From Methanoregula sp. UBA276 (GTDB lineage: Archaea; Halobacteriota; Methanomicrobia; Methanomicrobiales; Methanospirillaceae), in NCBI GenBank assembly GCA_002508495.1, contig DANA01000105.1, positions 1 to 6,282 on the forward strand: DNA of 6,282 bases, in the 5' to 3' direction. The stretch's first letter is position 1; each line of letters begins with the position of its first letter. Below the pieces are notes generated by a model. That model made no database searches. It worked only from the letters and a program-made list of their open reading frames with translations, and was not told the DNA's origin. Positions 1-6,282 of this stretch are shown piece by piece. Made by a program: the position numbers and the translations under genes.

Positions 1-50
1 CCGCCGATGCCGGTTGCCCGGGATCCGGGCGGGGAGATCATCTTTGCCAT
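1..50 (-). CDS. Start of an unidentified downstream gene (16 codons visible)
   Basis: An open frame begins with ATG at 50-48 and runs off the window edge. It reads MAKMISPPGSRATGIG and then part of a Gly codon. It begins 5 bp after the acsV stop (58-56). The sequence GGAGGGGGTGA (66-56) overlapping that stop is a good ribosome site, with 5 bases between GGTGA and the ATG. A second ATG at codon 4 could be the real start. The spacing implies co-transcription with the acs genes. The visible peptide is too short to name. It is not the P-loop N-terminus expected of CooC, and nothing identifies it as the AcsE methyltransferase. It could be a small accessory protein of the pathway or an unrelated operon member. 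Confidence 0.55.
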   Translation of the reverse strand, partial: MAKMISPPGSRATGIG

Positions 51-55
51 GCCCG

Positions 56-66
56 TCACCCCCTCC
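56..66 (-). promoter_or_regulatory. Ribosome binding site of the downstream gene, overlapping the acsV stop
   Basis: The minus strand reads GGAGGGGGTGA, whose last three bases are the acsV stop codon. It combines GGAGG and GGTGA halves of the usual site and ends 5 bases before the ATG at 50. It is the main evidence that translation resumes in a new gene at the left edge. Confidence 0.55.
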
Positions 67-1957
67 GGATCCGGCAGGTCTCAAGCATCTTCTGGACCCC
101 GGGAAAGAGATCGAGATCCGTGTGCGGGAGGAACGAACTCGATGTATATTCGTCCATGAACGCAGTCTCGGCATTCAGCTCGATATAGCCGATCTTGTGC
201 GCGATCTCATCCAGCTGTTTTCGCACGCGACGATTGACCAGGGCAATGTTGGATCCCACGACAGCACCGTTCCCCAGGTTCCGTATCTGGCCAATTTCGA
301 TCTCGGGGATGAGACCGATGGTTATTGCATTTTTCTTGTCCAGGTAATTGCCAAATGCGCCGGCAAAATAGATAGTTGAGATCTCATGGCGCGAGATTCC
401 CGCTTCTTTCATGAGCGTGACACAGGCAGCGTGGACCGAGGCTTTGCTCATGATGAGGTTCTTGATGTCGTTCTCTGTGATGACAAGGTCTTTTCCAATG
501 TCGGTTTCTTTTGCCCAGGCGATCACGTATTCCGGGAAGTGGCCGGTAATCCGGATCCGCGGGTTATCGATATCGGTATTGATACGTCCCATCCGGTCAA
601 TCACGCAGGCTTTGAGGAGCTCGGCCAGAAGATCTATAAGGCCGGAACCGCAGATGCCACGGGGCTTGACATTATTAATGGTCGTGAATTTCGGGGCAAG
701 GGTGGCATAATCAATAGTGATCTTTTCAATGGCCCCGGGGTTTGCCCGCATGCCGAAGAGGACCTCGCCACCTTCAAGTGCAGGCCCTGCTGCTCCGGCA
801 CACGAGAACATCCATTCCTGGTTGCCCAGAACAACTTCAAAATTCGTCCCGATATCAATGAGCAGGGAGATCTCCTCGCGGTCCGCCATCCCGCAGGCAA
901 GGATATCGGCAATGATATCCCCACCGATGAAATCGCTGACTGCCGGGAAGGCAAAGACACCCCCGTTAGGATTGCAGGCAATGCCGATACGACTTGCCGC
1001 AACGGACAGGGCCCGGCGCACGACCGGCACGTACGGCTCGGCAATCATGTACGCGGGATCGATCCCCAGCAGCATGTGGGTCATCACGGTATTGCCGGAA
1101 ACGACGACTTCGTAGATATCGTCACGGTCGATGCCGGCCGTATTGCAGGCGGAGGTGATCGCCGAGTTGATGCTCTCTGCTGCAAGGGCCTGGAGCCGGG
1201 TAAGCCCGTTCTTTCGTGCATAGTTCACCCGCGCCAGGATGTCCTCCCCGCAACCGATCTGCTTGTTGTAGTTCGATGCAACCCCGGCAACTTTGCCGGT
1301 GACAAGGTTCCAGAGATAGACTACAACAGTTGTGGAACCAAGGTCAACAGCTGCGCCATACACACGCCCTGACGTGTCATTCTCCTGCAGGTCGATAAGC
1401 CGGTAACCGCCCGGGACAAGGCCGATGGTTGCCGTCACCTTCCAGTCACTGTGCCGCAGGATGGCAGGGATAACCCTGAGGACTTCCAGGGGCACGTACA
1501 TCTTCTCGGCCTCAGGGCCCCCGCTTTTCTGGATGCCCCAGAGCAGCCGCGAAAGGTCCGGTGACGGATCGCTTAACGTGGGGGGATGGAGTTCGACAAA
1601 ATATTTCCGTACAGATGGGCGGAAGTCGATGGGATTGTCCTCTCCCTCAACCAGGATCTTCTGTTCCTGGATAAGTGTACTCTCGGGGACCATCACCTGG
1701 AGATCGCCCTGCACCAAGGTCGCGCAGGCAAGGCAGGCGCCATTCGCCAGTTCAGCGGGGGTAAAGAAGCGGCCGTACTTTTCTTTATCAAATTCGGTTT
1801 TTCCGGACTGGATGTAAACCACGCATTTGCCGCACTTTCCTTGGCCGCCGCAGACCACGTTCAGGTTCAGGCCGGCCCGCTGCGCAGCATCCAGGATTGT
1901 TGTCCCGCGGGCTACGTCGATCTTCCGGTAGCTGGGAAGGAATGTTACGGTTCGCAT
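56..1957 (-). CDS. acsV: RACo-like ATP-dependent reductive activator of the corrinoid protein (ferredoxin-ASKHA ATPase)
   Basis: Likely restores inactive Co(II) CFeSP to Co(I) by coupling ATP hydrolysis to uphill electron transfer from a [2Fe-2S] cluster. It has 633 aa from the ATG at 1957. The GTG at 1975 in the same frame is rejected because the ribosome site would lie inside the coding part. Domains: a [2Fe-2S] ferredoxin fold (1 to about 95) with C36-x5-C42-x2-C45 and C78 in the L-A-C motif (C75 is extra); a linker and middle domain (about 96-200); then a large ASKHA/actin-type ATPase region (about 203-633) with D205-LGSTT, D368-IGTN, SCAGAAGPALEGG from 385, GICGSG from 434, and FAGAFG at 531-536. 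This layout and length match Carboxydothermus RACo. Oddity: residue 373 is Phe where relatives usually read Gly (DIGTNGE). Placement directly after the CFeSP genes supports the role. A related corrinoid activator for another methyltransferase system is the main alternative. Confidence 0.9.
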   Translation of the reverse strand: MRTVTFLPSYRKIDVARGTTILDAAQRAGLNLNVVCGGQGKCGKCVVYIQSGKTEFDKEKYGRFFTPAELANGACLACATLVQGDLQVMVPESTLIQEQKILVEGEDNPIDFRPSVRKYFVELHPPTLSDPSPDLSRLLWGIQKSGGPEAEKMYVPLEVLRVIPAILRHSDWKVTATIGLVPGGYRLIDLQENDTSGRVYGAAVDLGSTTVVVYLWNLVTGKVAGVASNYNKQIGCGEDILARVNYARKNGLTRLQALAAESINSAITSACNTAGIDRDDIYEVVVSGNTVMTHMLLGIDPAYMIAEPYVPVVRRALSVAASRIGIACNPNGGVFAFPAVSDFIGGDIIADILACGMADREEISLLIDIGTNFEVVLGNQEWMFSCAGAAGPALEGGEVLFGMRANPGAIEKITIDYATLAPKFTTINNVKPRGICGSGLIDLLAELLKACVIDRMGRINTDIDNPRIRITGHFPEYVIAWAKETDIGKDLVITENDIKNLIMSKASVHAACVTLMKEAGISRHEISTIYFAGAFGNYLDKKNAITIGLIPEIEIGQIRNLGNGAVVGSNIALVNRRVRKQLDEIAHKIGYIELNAETAFMDEYTSSSFLPHTDLDLFPGVQKMLETCRIRRG

Positions 1958-1963
1958 AGAAGG

Positions 1964-1969
1964 TCCCCT
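1964..1969 (-). promoter_or_regulatory. Ribosome binding site of the acsV-like gene
   Basis: The minus strand reads AGGGGA, with 6 bases before the ATG at 1957. It is a good but imperfect site, and it supports the ATG over the GTG at 1975. Confidence 0.65.
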
Positions 1970-2023
1970 TTTCACACTACCATTGGAAAATATGAGTAAA
2001 ATATCCTCTGGTGAGAAGTAAAC

Positions 2024-2036
2024 TCCCGGGCCGGGA
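2024..2036. repeat. 13-bp GC-rich palindrome in the acsC-acsV gap
   Basis: The plus strand reads TCCCGGGCCGGGA, a perfect inverted repeat with 6-bp arms around one central base. As RNA it could form only a 5-bp stem with a 3-base loop, and no U-tract follows directly, so an efficient terminator is unlikely. It could be a protein-binding site or a weak processing or attenuation hairpin between the CFeSP genes and the activator gene. Confidence 0.4.
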
Positions 2037-2062
2037 TACTATTGGGAGGATACCCCAGCATC

Positions 2063-3427
2063 TCATTCCGGGGGAGATGTGGCCCCCTGCTCTTTTTTCC
2101 ATTCATTGTGGAGATAGTCCCCAATCTCCGCTGCATCCCGTGGCCCTACCATGACTTTCCAGCTGGTCGCGTCTTCTATCCGGCCCGAAAGAGGCGATGC
2201 ATAGCCGGGGATGATAAGTTTCCGGTGCGTAACCTCGTCTTCCAAGGCGAATTTTTTAATCGAGTCCCGTACCAGCATCTCGCTCAATTTTCCAGCAGCA
2301 ACCGCAGTCAGGACTGATAGGCCCTCGGTATCCACGATTAACATGAAACACGGCACCTGGCTGGACTCGAGATACCCCTGCAGGGTAAAGAACGTGAGCG
2401 AGAAATTCACGGTCATAAGGACCGGTGCATTTTTATCCGGGTTGCCGACACGGTACAGGCCCGGGGTCATCTGGATGGGCTTCTGGGGATCGGTATAGAT
2501 ATTCTGGCGCAGCGTGAGTGCTGCTTTTGCCGATCCGGGCATAAGCGGCCGGGTGATGATTACGGAAGCGTACTTGGTGATGCCAAGGGCAAGTGCTGCA
2601 TCCTGCAGGCCGGTTTTTGCTGTATCAAAGTATACCGGGAAACCAAGTTCGGGCACTGACCGGGTTATCGCTAGCTGGCGTATTTCCGTTGTTCGCCGGA
2701 GAAAATCGCCGAGCGAGGCAGGTGCCGGGTCGAGAACAAGGTCCTGTACACCAAGGGCTGCGCTGTCTTTTACCAGCTGAACGAGCCCGTCCACGGTGTC
2801 AGAACGGATAACGAGAGGAGCTCCATGCTGTTTTGCAAGGGCACACATCTCCTTGCAGTTCTCTTTTGTTGCGGCGTGCAGCAGCGGGCGGTACGTCCCG
2901 CAATGAACCAGTGCTGCAGACAAAGCGGCCGGATCGTTTGCAATGAGGATTGGCGGGAGGTGTGCTTCCTGCTTTTCAACAGCAGCCACGGCCTCTCCGA
3001 ACCGTTCCGGCGATCCGCTCGTATTTTCTATGGCAATGCCGTTAAACCGGAGATCAGACCCGACGCGGGTCAGGGTCTCGTCCCGGACCCGCCGGGTCAC
3101 TGCTGCGATATCCTCAAGGGGCATCGTGTCATCGACTTTAAAGACGATGCCGGGCGGGTGGTAGAATGTCTTCTCGTGCCGGTACAGGACATTCTCTTCA
3201 CCGACCTTGATGAACCGCTCGCCAAAACCGATACGGATCAGCCGGATCGGTGGCCGGGTTGAAGCACCCAGCATGGCTTTTGCAGCATCGTCAAGGTACG
3301 GGCAGAGGTCAACGTCTGCTTTGCCACCGGCAAGTTTCATGGCAAAGGTGAGACAGGTGGGGTCTCCGCATTCCTTGCAGTTCTTCTTGGGAAGGAGCTT
3401 GTAGATATCCAGTGCCTTGAGTGCCAT
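2063..3427 (-). CDS. acsC: Corrinoid iron-sulfur protein large subunit (AcsC/CdhE family)
   Basis: Large CFeSP subunit. It binds the corrinoid that carries the methyl group and a low-potential [4Fe-4S] cluster used for reductive activation. With the ATG at 3427 it has 454 aa. An in-frame upstream start at 3448 is rejected because it lies inside acsD and upstream of the strong ribosome site. The N-terminus begins MALKALDIYKLLPKKNC. The cluster ligands C17, C20, C25 and C42 give C-x2-C-x4-C-x16-C, the family pattern. A TIM barrel follows (about 60-310). The C-terminal corrinoid-binding domain (about 320-440) contains VNFSLTFFTLQGYLESS, VDTEGLSVLTA, KLIIPG and a late VGPRDA. A polar tail of about 20 residues follows the last motif, slightly longer than in Moorella AcsC. 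The gene is 1 bp downstream of acsD, matching the 1:1 stoichiometry of the two subunits. The length and motifs fit both bacterial AcsC and archaeal CdhE. Confidence 0.95.
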   Translation of the reverse strand: MALKALDIYKLLPKKNCKECGDPTCLTFAMKLAGGKADVDLCPYLDDAAKAMLGASTRPPIRLIRIGFGERFIKVGEENVLYRHEKTFYHPPGIVFKVDDTMPLEDIAAVTRRVRDETLTRVGSDLRFNGIAIENTSGSPERFGEAVAAVEKQEAHLPPILIANDPAALSAALVHCGTYRPLLHAATKENCKEMCALAKQHGAPLVIRSDTVDGLVQLVKDSAALGVQDLVLDPAPASLGDFLRRTTEIRQLAITRSVPELGFPVYFDTAKTGLQDAALALGITKYASVIITRPLMPGSAKAALTLRQNIYTDPQKPIQMTPGLYRVGNPDKNAPVLMTVNFSLTFFTLQGYLESSQVPCFMLIVDTEGLSVLTAVAAGKLSEMLVRDSIKKFALEDEVTHRKLIIPGYASPLSGRIEDATSWKVMVGPRDAAEIGDYLHNEWKKEQGATSPPE

Positions 3428-3428
3428 C

Positions 3429-4385
3429 TTACTGCACCTCCTTTGCACTGCTGCGTTTTTTCATGTTGGTGAATGCATCGCGGAGAAGCCCGATGGTCTT
3501 CGGGTGCCGGACACAGATGATCTCGGCACCGGCAACTGCAGCTGCGACACCGGTAGAGAATTCCCATGCAACTGCTACATCATCGATAATGGCCGGATCG
3601 GCTTCACGGACTTCCTTGATGGTAAGGGTATCAGCGGCCGAACAGATCATCGGCATGGCGAGATCGGAATCTCCCTTGAGAGCGGAGAACCGGATCCGTT
3701 CCATGGCAGAATACGAGTATTCGAAGCCATACCCGAGTGCACCGGTGTAGGGGTCAATGATAATCTGGTCCCGCGGGACGCCGATCTCGCGGAGGAGGAT
3801 ATTGAGCTGCTTGGCAAGGTTGATATCGATCGGGGATTGGGCGATAATGGAATGGTTGTAGGCGAGTGCTGCTGCGGCTACACTCCGGTATCTCCCGGCT
3901 TCAGCCGTACCAAGACAGAGCCGTTCGCCCTGCCCGGCTTCTCCGCATTTCAAAAAAACCTCACTGTCTATCTTTGGCTCATTACTCCCCTCGATTATCA
4001 GGGGTAACGGGGTAGCTGAAAGGACCGTTTCCACGGTCTTTGCAACGGATGCAATATCTGAAAAATCCCGCGTCTTGGTGCTGGTGAGGTGGAGCCGTAC
4101 TAAATCCGCTTTGTACGTGGTTGTTGCAGTCTTTGCCCATTCACTCAGGTTGTTCACGAGATCGCCGCAATAGTCCTTTACAATCGGCGACCAGAAGACG
4201 GGTTTATCGCAAATCTCGTAGGCAATGAGCGGAGACGGGGAAACCGGTGATTCTTCGAGGAAGGGGAGGGTACTTCCCCCGCCAATCCTGTACGAGATGC
4301 TCCGGGTCCCGCCATCAGTTTTTGTTGCACCGAGCGTTACTTCGCCGATTGTCCCGGTCCATCCAAAGGAGAGATCGTAAGCCAT
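3429..4385 (-). CDS. acsD: Corrinoid iron-sulfur protein small subunit (AcsD/CdhD family)
   Basis: Small subunit of the heterodimeric CFeSP that shuttles the methyl group between the methyltransferase and AcsB. It is a TIM-barrel protein without its own metal cluster and helps enclose the corrinoid held by the large subunit. It has 318 aa, close to bacterial AcsD (about 320) and shorter than typical archaeal CdhD (over 400). Recognisable segments are LGATKTDGGTRS near residues 18-29, SPIDINLAKQLNILL around the middle of the barrel, IIDPYTGALGYGFEYS, MERIRFSALKGD, and a C-terminal RHP motif. All have direct counterparts in the Moorella protein. ATG at 4385 lies 7 bp after the acsB stop. A partial Shine-Dalgarno match (GTGAT, 4396-4392) overlaps the acsB stop codon, suggesting translational coupling. 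The TAA stop at 3431-3429 is 1 bp from the acsC start. The N-terminal 15 residues are not conserved, so the exact start is slightly less sure than the identity. Confidence 0.94.
   Translation of the reverse strand: MAYDLSFGWTGTIGEVTLGATKTDGGTRSISYRIGGGSTLPFLEESPVSPSPLIAYEICDKPVFWSPIVKDYCGDLVNNLSEWAKTATTTYKADLVRLHLTSTKTRDFSDIASVAKTVETVLSATPLPLIIEGSNEPKIDSEVFLKCGEAGQGERLCLGTAEAGRYRSVAAAALAYNHSIIAQSPIDINLAKQLNILLREIGVPRDQIIIDPYTGALGYGFEYSYSAMERIRFSALKGDSDLAMPMICSAADTLTIKEVREADPAIIDDVAVAWEFSTGVAAAVAGAEIICVRHPKTIGLLRDAFTNMKKRSSAKEVQ
3435..3442 (-). promoter_or_regulatory. Strong ribosome binding site of acsC
   Basis: The minus strand reads AGGAGGTG, a full match to the anti-Shine-Dalgarno sequence, with 7 bases before the ATG at 3427. 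It lies inside the last codons of acsD. It decides the acsC start against the upstream in-frame alternative at 3448, and it implies translational coupling of the two CFeSP subunits. Confidence 0.85.
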
Positions 4386-4392
4386 GTTGCCA

Positions 4393-6282
4393 TCACACCA
4401 GCGGTTTCATGGTAAGAGCCGGATGCCCCACCTTCTCCAAAAATACGGCAAGATCCTCGATGGTGGCGGCTGTATTCTCATCTGCTATCTTATCAAAGAA
4501 CCCGGTTTTTCCTTCCTTTGCAAGCTTCTTTTCCAGCTGGTCTTTGAGTTCCTCTTTCAACGGGGATGGCATCCAGACCAGCCGTTCGATCCCCCCCTCA
4601 CCCTGGAGGAACCGGTCAGAGAGGATAAAATTCTTGGCAATGCCCGCAAAGCCCGGGGTCTGTGCACCACCCCCGATGGTGCCAGCAAGAGTCGGGAAGG
4701 CCATTCCCGAAGGGGTCATGCCGCCATATTCACGATTTACGACCATGATCCCGTTCACTTCCGGCAGCATGAGCGCTATAGCCTCGAAGCACCCGCAGCA
4801 GGTCATGGGATATTCCATGACGCTGTACAGCGAAATACGTTCGATCTCGCCATGGCTGGCTTTCTTGACAAACCGGTTTATTCCCTCGTATTCCCCGTTC
4901 TGGAGGTTGAGCACCGCACCTTTCTCAACCGGCTGGTTGGCACCGGAGGGAGAGATCTCGAACGCGATCTTTCCGTCAAGCCAGCTGAGTGCGCCGCAGA
5001 GCCCCATCCGTTCCGGCGTGATAATGCAGACATGGTTGGGGGCAAATGTCTGGCAAAGCGTGCAGGAATAGTAGGTATTCACTTCGCTGTCTCGCATCCC
5101 CCTGATCCGTGCATCCCGTTCCGCATAGGCCAGTTCTGCCTCCTTTTTTGCTTCCAGCACCTTTGCCTCATCGGTGATGAGCGTGACCGAGACAGCTTCG
5201 AGGAGCTGGGGGAAGTCCATGCGGAATTTGCTTGCCAGCAGTTTGCCGACATGTTCGATCTTTACTCCTTTGGCAACCGCCTCTTTCGAGAGGCGGACCC
5301 AGATTAAGTCCCGCTGGGCAACATGCCATGACCCTTCGCCATAATTGACAAAATTATGGATGCGGCGCTCAAGAACCGGTTCGTAATCTTTCTTCATTGA
5401 TCTGCCGGCAACATCGATGAGGATAGCCAGGGGGTTTGCGCTCCCTTCCTTCATCGCGTCAACTTCCGGGCCGATGACTTTTACTTCGCCATCCGTTATT
5501 TCTCCGGTGTTACGCATGCGAAGGAGCTCGAATGCAGGCGATCTCCCGCCACCAAACTCCACGAACATCTCTTCTTTGCGGATGCTTTTTCCTTCAAATG
5601 CAGGAGAGCAGCCCATGGGTATGGGGATTGCGGTAACGTTGACCCGGATGCCCTTCTCCTCCATACCTTTCCTGACCACATCTTCAGCCTGCGCGGGCAA
5701 CCAGGTGCCGCCCTGGTAATTTCCGAGTGAAAGGATGGGGAACCCCAACACCCGCATCCCGTCAACAAAAGCGATCTCCTCATCAGTGAGATCATCAAAG
5801 ACGATGACTATTGCCTTTGCCCGTTCAGCAGCATAGTGGAGAAGACGGTGCATGTCCCCCGGGGTAACGCCGCCAAACATCATGGCAACACGGGCTATGA
5901 TATCGACAAAATAGATGCCGTGGGACGGCCGGGACCCGAGGGGAATGAGCCGGTAATCGAGGCCGAGCTTTACCCCCGCGTTGGAAAGGACCGGAATGGC
6001 ATCCCCGGCAAGGAACGTCAGCATGTATTTTTCCTGTAATTCCCTGCAGATTGCCGCAGCACCGTCTGCGTTTGCGGGTTTCCCGAGAATGAGGGCAAGA
6101 CCGAGAATGCTCCCGTCGACAAGGGAGTACCCGAGTTTCCGGATAATCGTATCGCTGATGAAACCCGTGTAGGGTTCACCTTCCGGGCCGGCTGATGCAG
6201 CAGCGGCAAGAAGACATTCTGAAGCAACAAGCGCATTGTTGCCGGTCTTTACGAGCACATCCTCTGCCGTTGTTTTATCATG
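4393..6282 (-). CDS. acsB: Acetyl-CoA synthase catalytic subunit (bacterial-type AcsB), 5' end cut by window
   Basis: Catalyses condensation of a corrinoid-bound methyl group, CO and CoA to acetyl-CoA (reversible), in the cytoplasmic CODH/ACS complex. The frame is open to the window edge, starting H-D-K-T-T-A-E-D, so the GTG at 6258 is read as an internal Val. There are 629 visible residues, and the TGA stop is at 4395-4393. All six A-cluster ligands are present in visible numbering: C407, C410, C419, C429 (YSCTLCQ...HVC...GLCG) and C496, C498 (CCGCF). Each sits exactly 99 residues before the known Moorella thermoacetica ligands C506, C509, C518, C528, C595 and C597. The CoA-linked Trp418 (W319 here, GEGSWH) and alcove Phe512 (F413) also keep this offset. 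Roughly 95-100 N-terminal residues are therefore missing. Visible residues 1 to about 210 form the N-terminal CODH-contact domain, which classical methanogen CdhC lacks. Oddity: Cys495 directly precedes the Cys-Gly-Cys, where Moorella has Ser. The family assignment is very secure. Confidence 0.97.
   Translation of the reverse strand, partial: HDKTTAEDVLVKTGNNALVASECLLAAAASAGPEGEPYTGFISDTIIRKLGYSLVDGSILGLALILGKPANADGAAAICRELQEKYMLTFLAGDAIPVLSNAGVKLGLDYRLIPLGSRPSHGIYFVDIIARVAMMFGGVTPGDMHRLLHYAAERAKAIVIVFDDLTDEEIAFVDGMRVLGFPILSLGNYQGGTWLPAQAEDVVRKGMEEKGIRVNVTAIPIPMGCSPAFEGKSIRKEEMFVEFGGGRSPAFELLRMRNTGEITDGEVKVIGPEVDAMKEGSANPLAILIDVAGRSMKKDYEPVLERRIHNFVNYGEGSWHVAQRDLIWVRLSKEAVAKGVKIEHVGKLLASKFRMDFPQLLEAVSVTLITDEAKVLEAKKEAELAYAERDARIRGMRDSEVNTYYSCTLCQTFAPNHVCIITPERMGLCGALSWLDGKIAFEISPSGANQPVEKGAVLNLQNGEYEGINRFVKKASHGEIERISLYSVMEYPMTCCGCFEAIALMLPEVNGIMVVNREYGGMTPSGMAFPTLAGTIGGGAQTPGFAGIAKNFILSDRFLQGEGGIERLVWMPSPLKEELKDQLEKKLAKEGKTGFFDKIADENTAATIEDLAVFLEKVGHPALTMKPLV

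Larger units (their letters stand above)
1958..2062 (-). promoter_or_regulatory. 105-bp acsC-acsV intergenic gap, possible internal promoter
   Basis: This is the only sizeable non-coding gap in the window. It holds an AT-rich tract (about 1984-2006) inside otherwise GC-rich DNA. On the minus strand the tract contains ATATTTT twice (2004-1998 and 1993-1987), with starts 11 bases apart. The upstream copy, about 45 bases before the acsV ATG, resembles an archaeal TATA element and would give a leader of roughly 15-20 bases. A bacterial sigma-70 pair is not obvious. The gap also contains a GC palindrome at 2024-2036. A promoter role is inference only. Confidence 0.35.

Noticed and set aside
16..30. 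Near-palindrome GCCCGG-N3-CCGGGC as a terminator
   Set aside because: It lies within the coding start of the next gene, has a 3-base loop and no U-tract. Such repeats arise easily in GC-rich codons.
386..1372. Long plus-strand open frame of 328 codons
   Set aside because: It lies wholly opposite the conserved RACo-like gene. The translation shows no family motifs and is rich in His, Asp and Arg, as expected from a shadow frame in GC-rich DNA.
3417..4007. Plus-strand open frame of 196 codons
   Set aside because: It is a shadow of acsD on the other strand, and its product matches no family I recognise.
4384..5307. Long plus-strand open frame of 307 codons
   Set aside because: It is antisense to the conserved AcsB A-cluster domain and has no recognisable domain or convincing ribosome site.
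4393..6258. GTG at 6258 as the real start of acsB
   Set aside because: The frame continues open upstream to the window edge, and the constant 99-residue offset to Moorella AcsB shows that about 95-100 N-terminal residues are still missing.
1..6282. CRISPR array, tRNA, rRNA, insertion sequence or defence system
   Set aside because: No regularly spaced repeats, structured RNA gene signature, transposase or terminal inverted repeats were seen. The window is almost entirely filled by the acs genes.

Overview
The window carries one tightly packed operon, transcribed entirely on the minus strand, for the carbonyl branch of the Wood-Ljungdahl (reductive acetyl-CoA) pathway. In transcription order (high to low coordinates) it holds: the acetyl-CoA synthase catalytic subunit (acsB, 5' end beyond the window); the small (acsD/cdhD type) and large (acsC/cdhE type) subunits of the corrinoid iron-sulfur protein (CFeSP); an ATP-dependent reductive activator of the corrinoid protein (RACo/acsV type); and the first 16 codons of a further gene that I do not recognise. 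Gaps are 7 bp (acsB-acsD), 1 bp (acsD-acsC), 105 bp (acsC-acsV) and 5 bp (acsV-next gene). No stretch over 300 bases lacks a gene.

How the genes work together: the CFeSP heterodimer carries a methyl group on its corrinoid cobalt and delivers it to the Ni-Ni-[4Fe-4S] A-cluster of AcsB. There it joins CO, made by a CO dehydrogenase that should be encoded outside the window, and CoA to give acetyl-CoA, or the reverse during acetate oxidation or cleavage. When the cobalt is accidentally oxidised to Co(II), the RACo-like protein uses ATP and its [2Fe-2S] domain to reduce it back to Co(I). The methyltransferase (acsE), CO dehydrogenase (acsA or cdhA) and nickel-insertion ATPase (cooC) are not in view.

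Organism: an anaerobe with mid-50s percent GC by eye. The gene architecture is of the bacterial type: AcsB keeps the N-terminal CODH-contact domain, AcsD is short (318 aa), and a RACo gene is present. By contrast, classical methanogen CdhC lacks that N-terminal domain and archaeal CdhD is usually longer. The general base-use style and an AT-rich, TATA-like stretch before acsV would also be compatible with a methanogen of the Methanomicrobiales kind that acquired a bacterial-type cluster. The window cannot decide between an acetogenic or sulfate-reducing type bacterium and such an archaeon.

The pathway itself is well known. Points worth a second look are an extra cysteine next to the A-cluster Cys-Gly-Cys, a Gly-to-Phe change in a nucleotide-site motif of the RACo-like protein, the unidentified co-transcribed gene at the left edge, and the 105-bp gap with promoter-like repeats.
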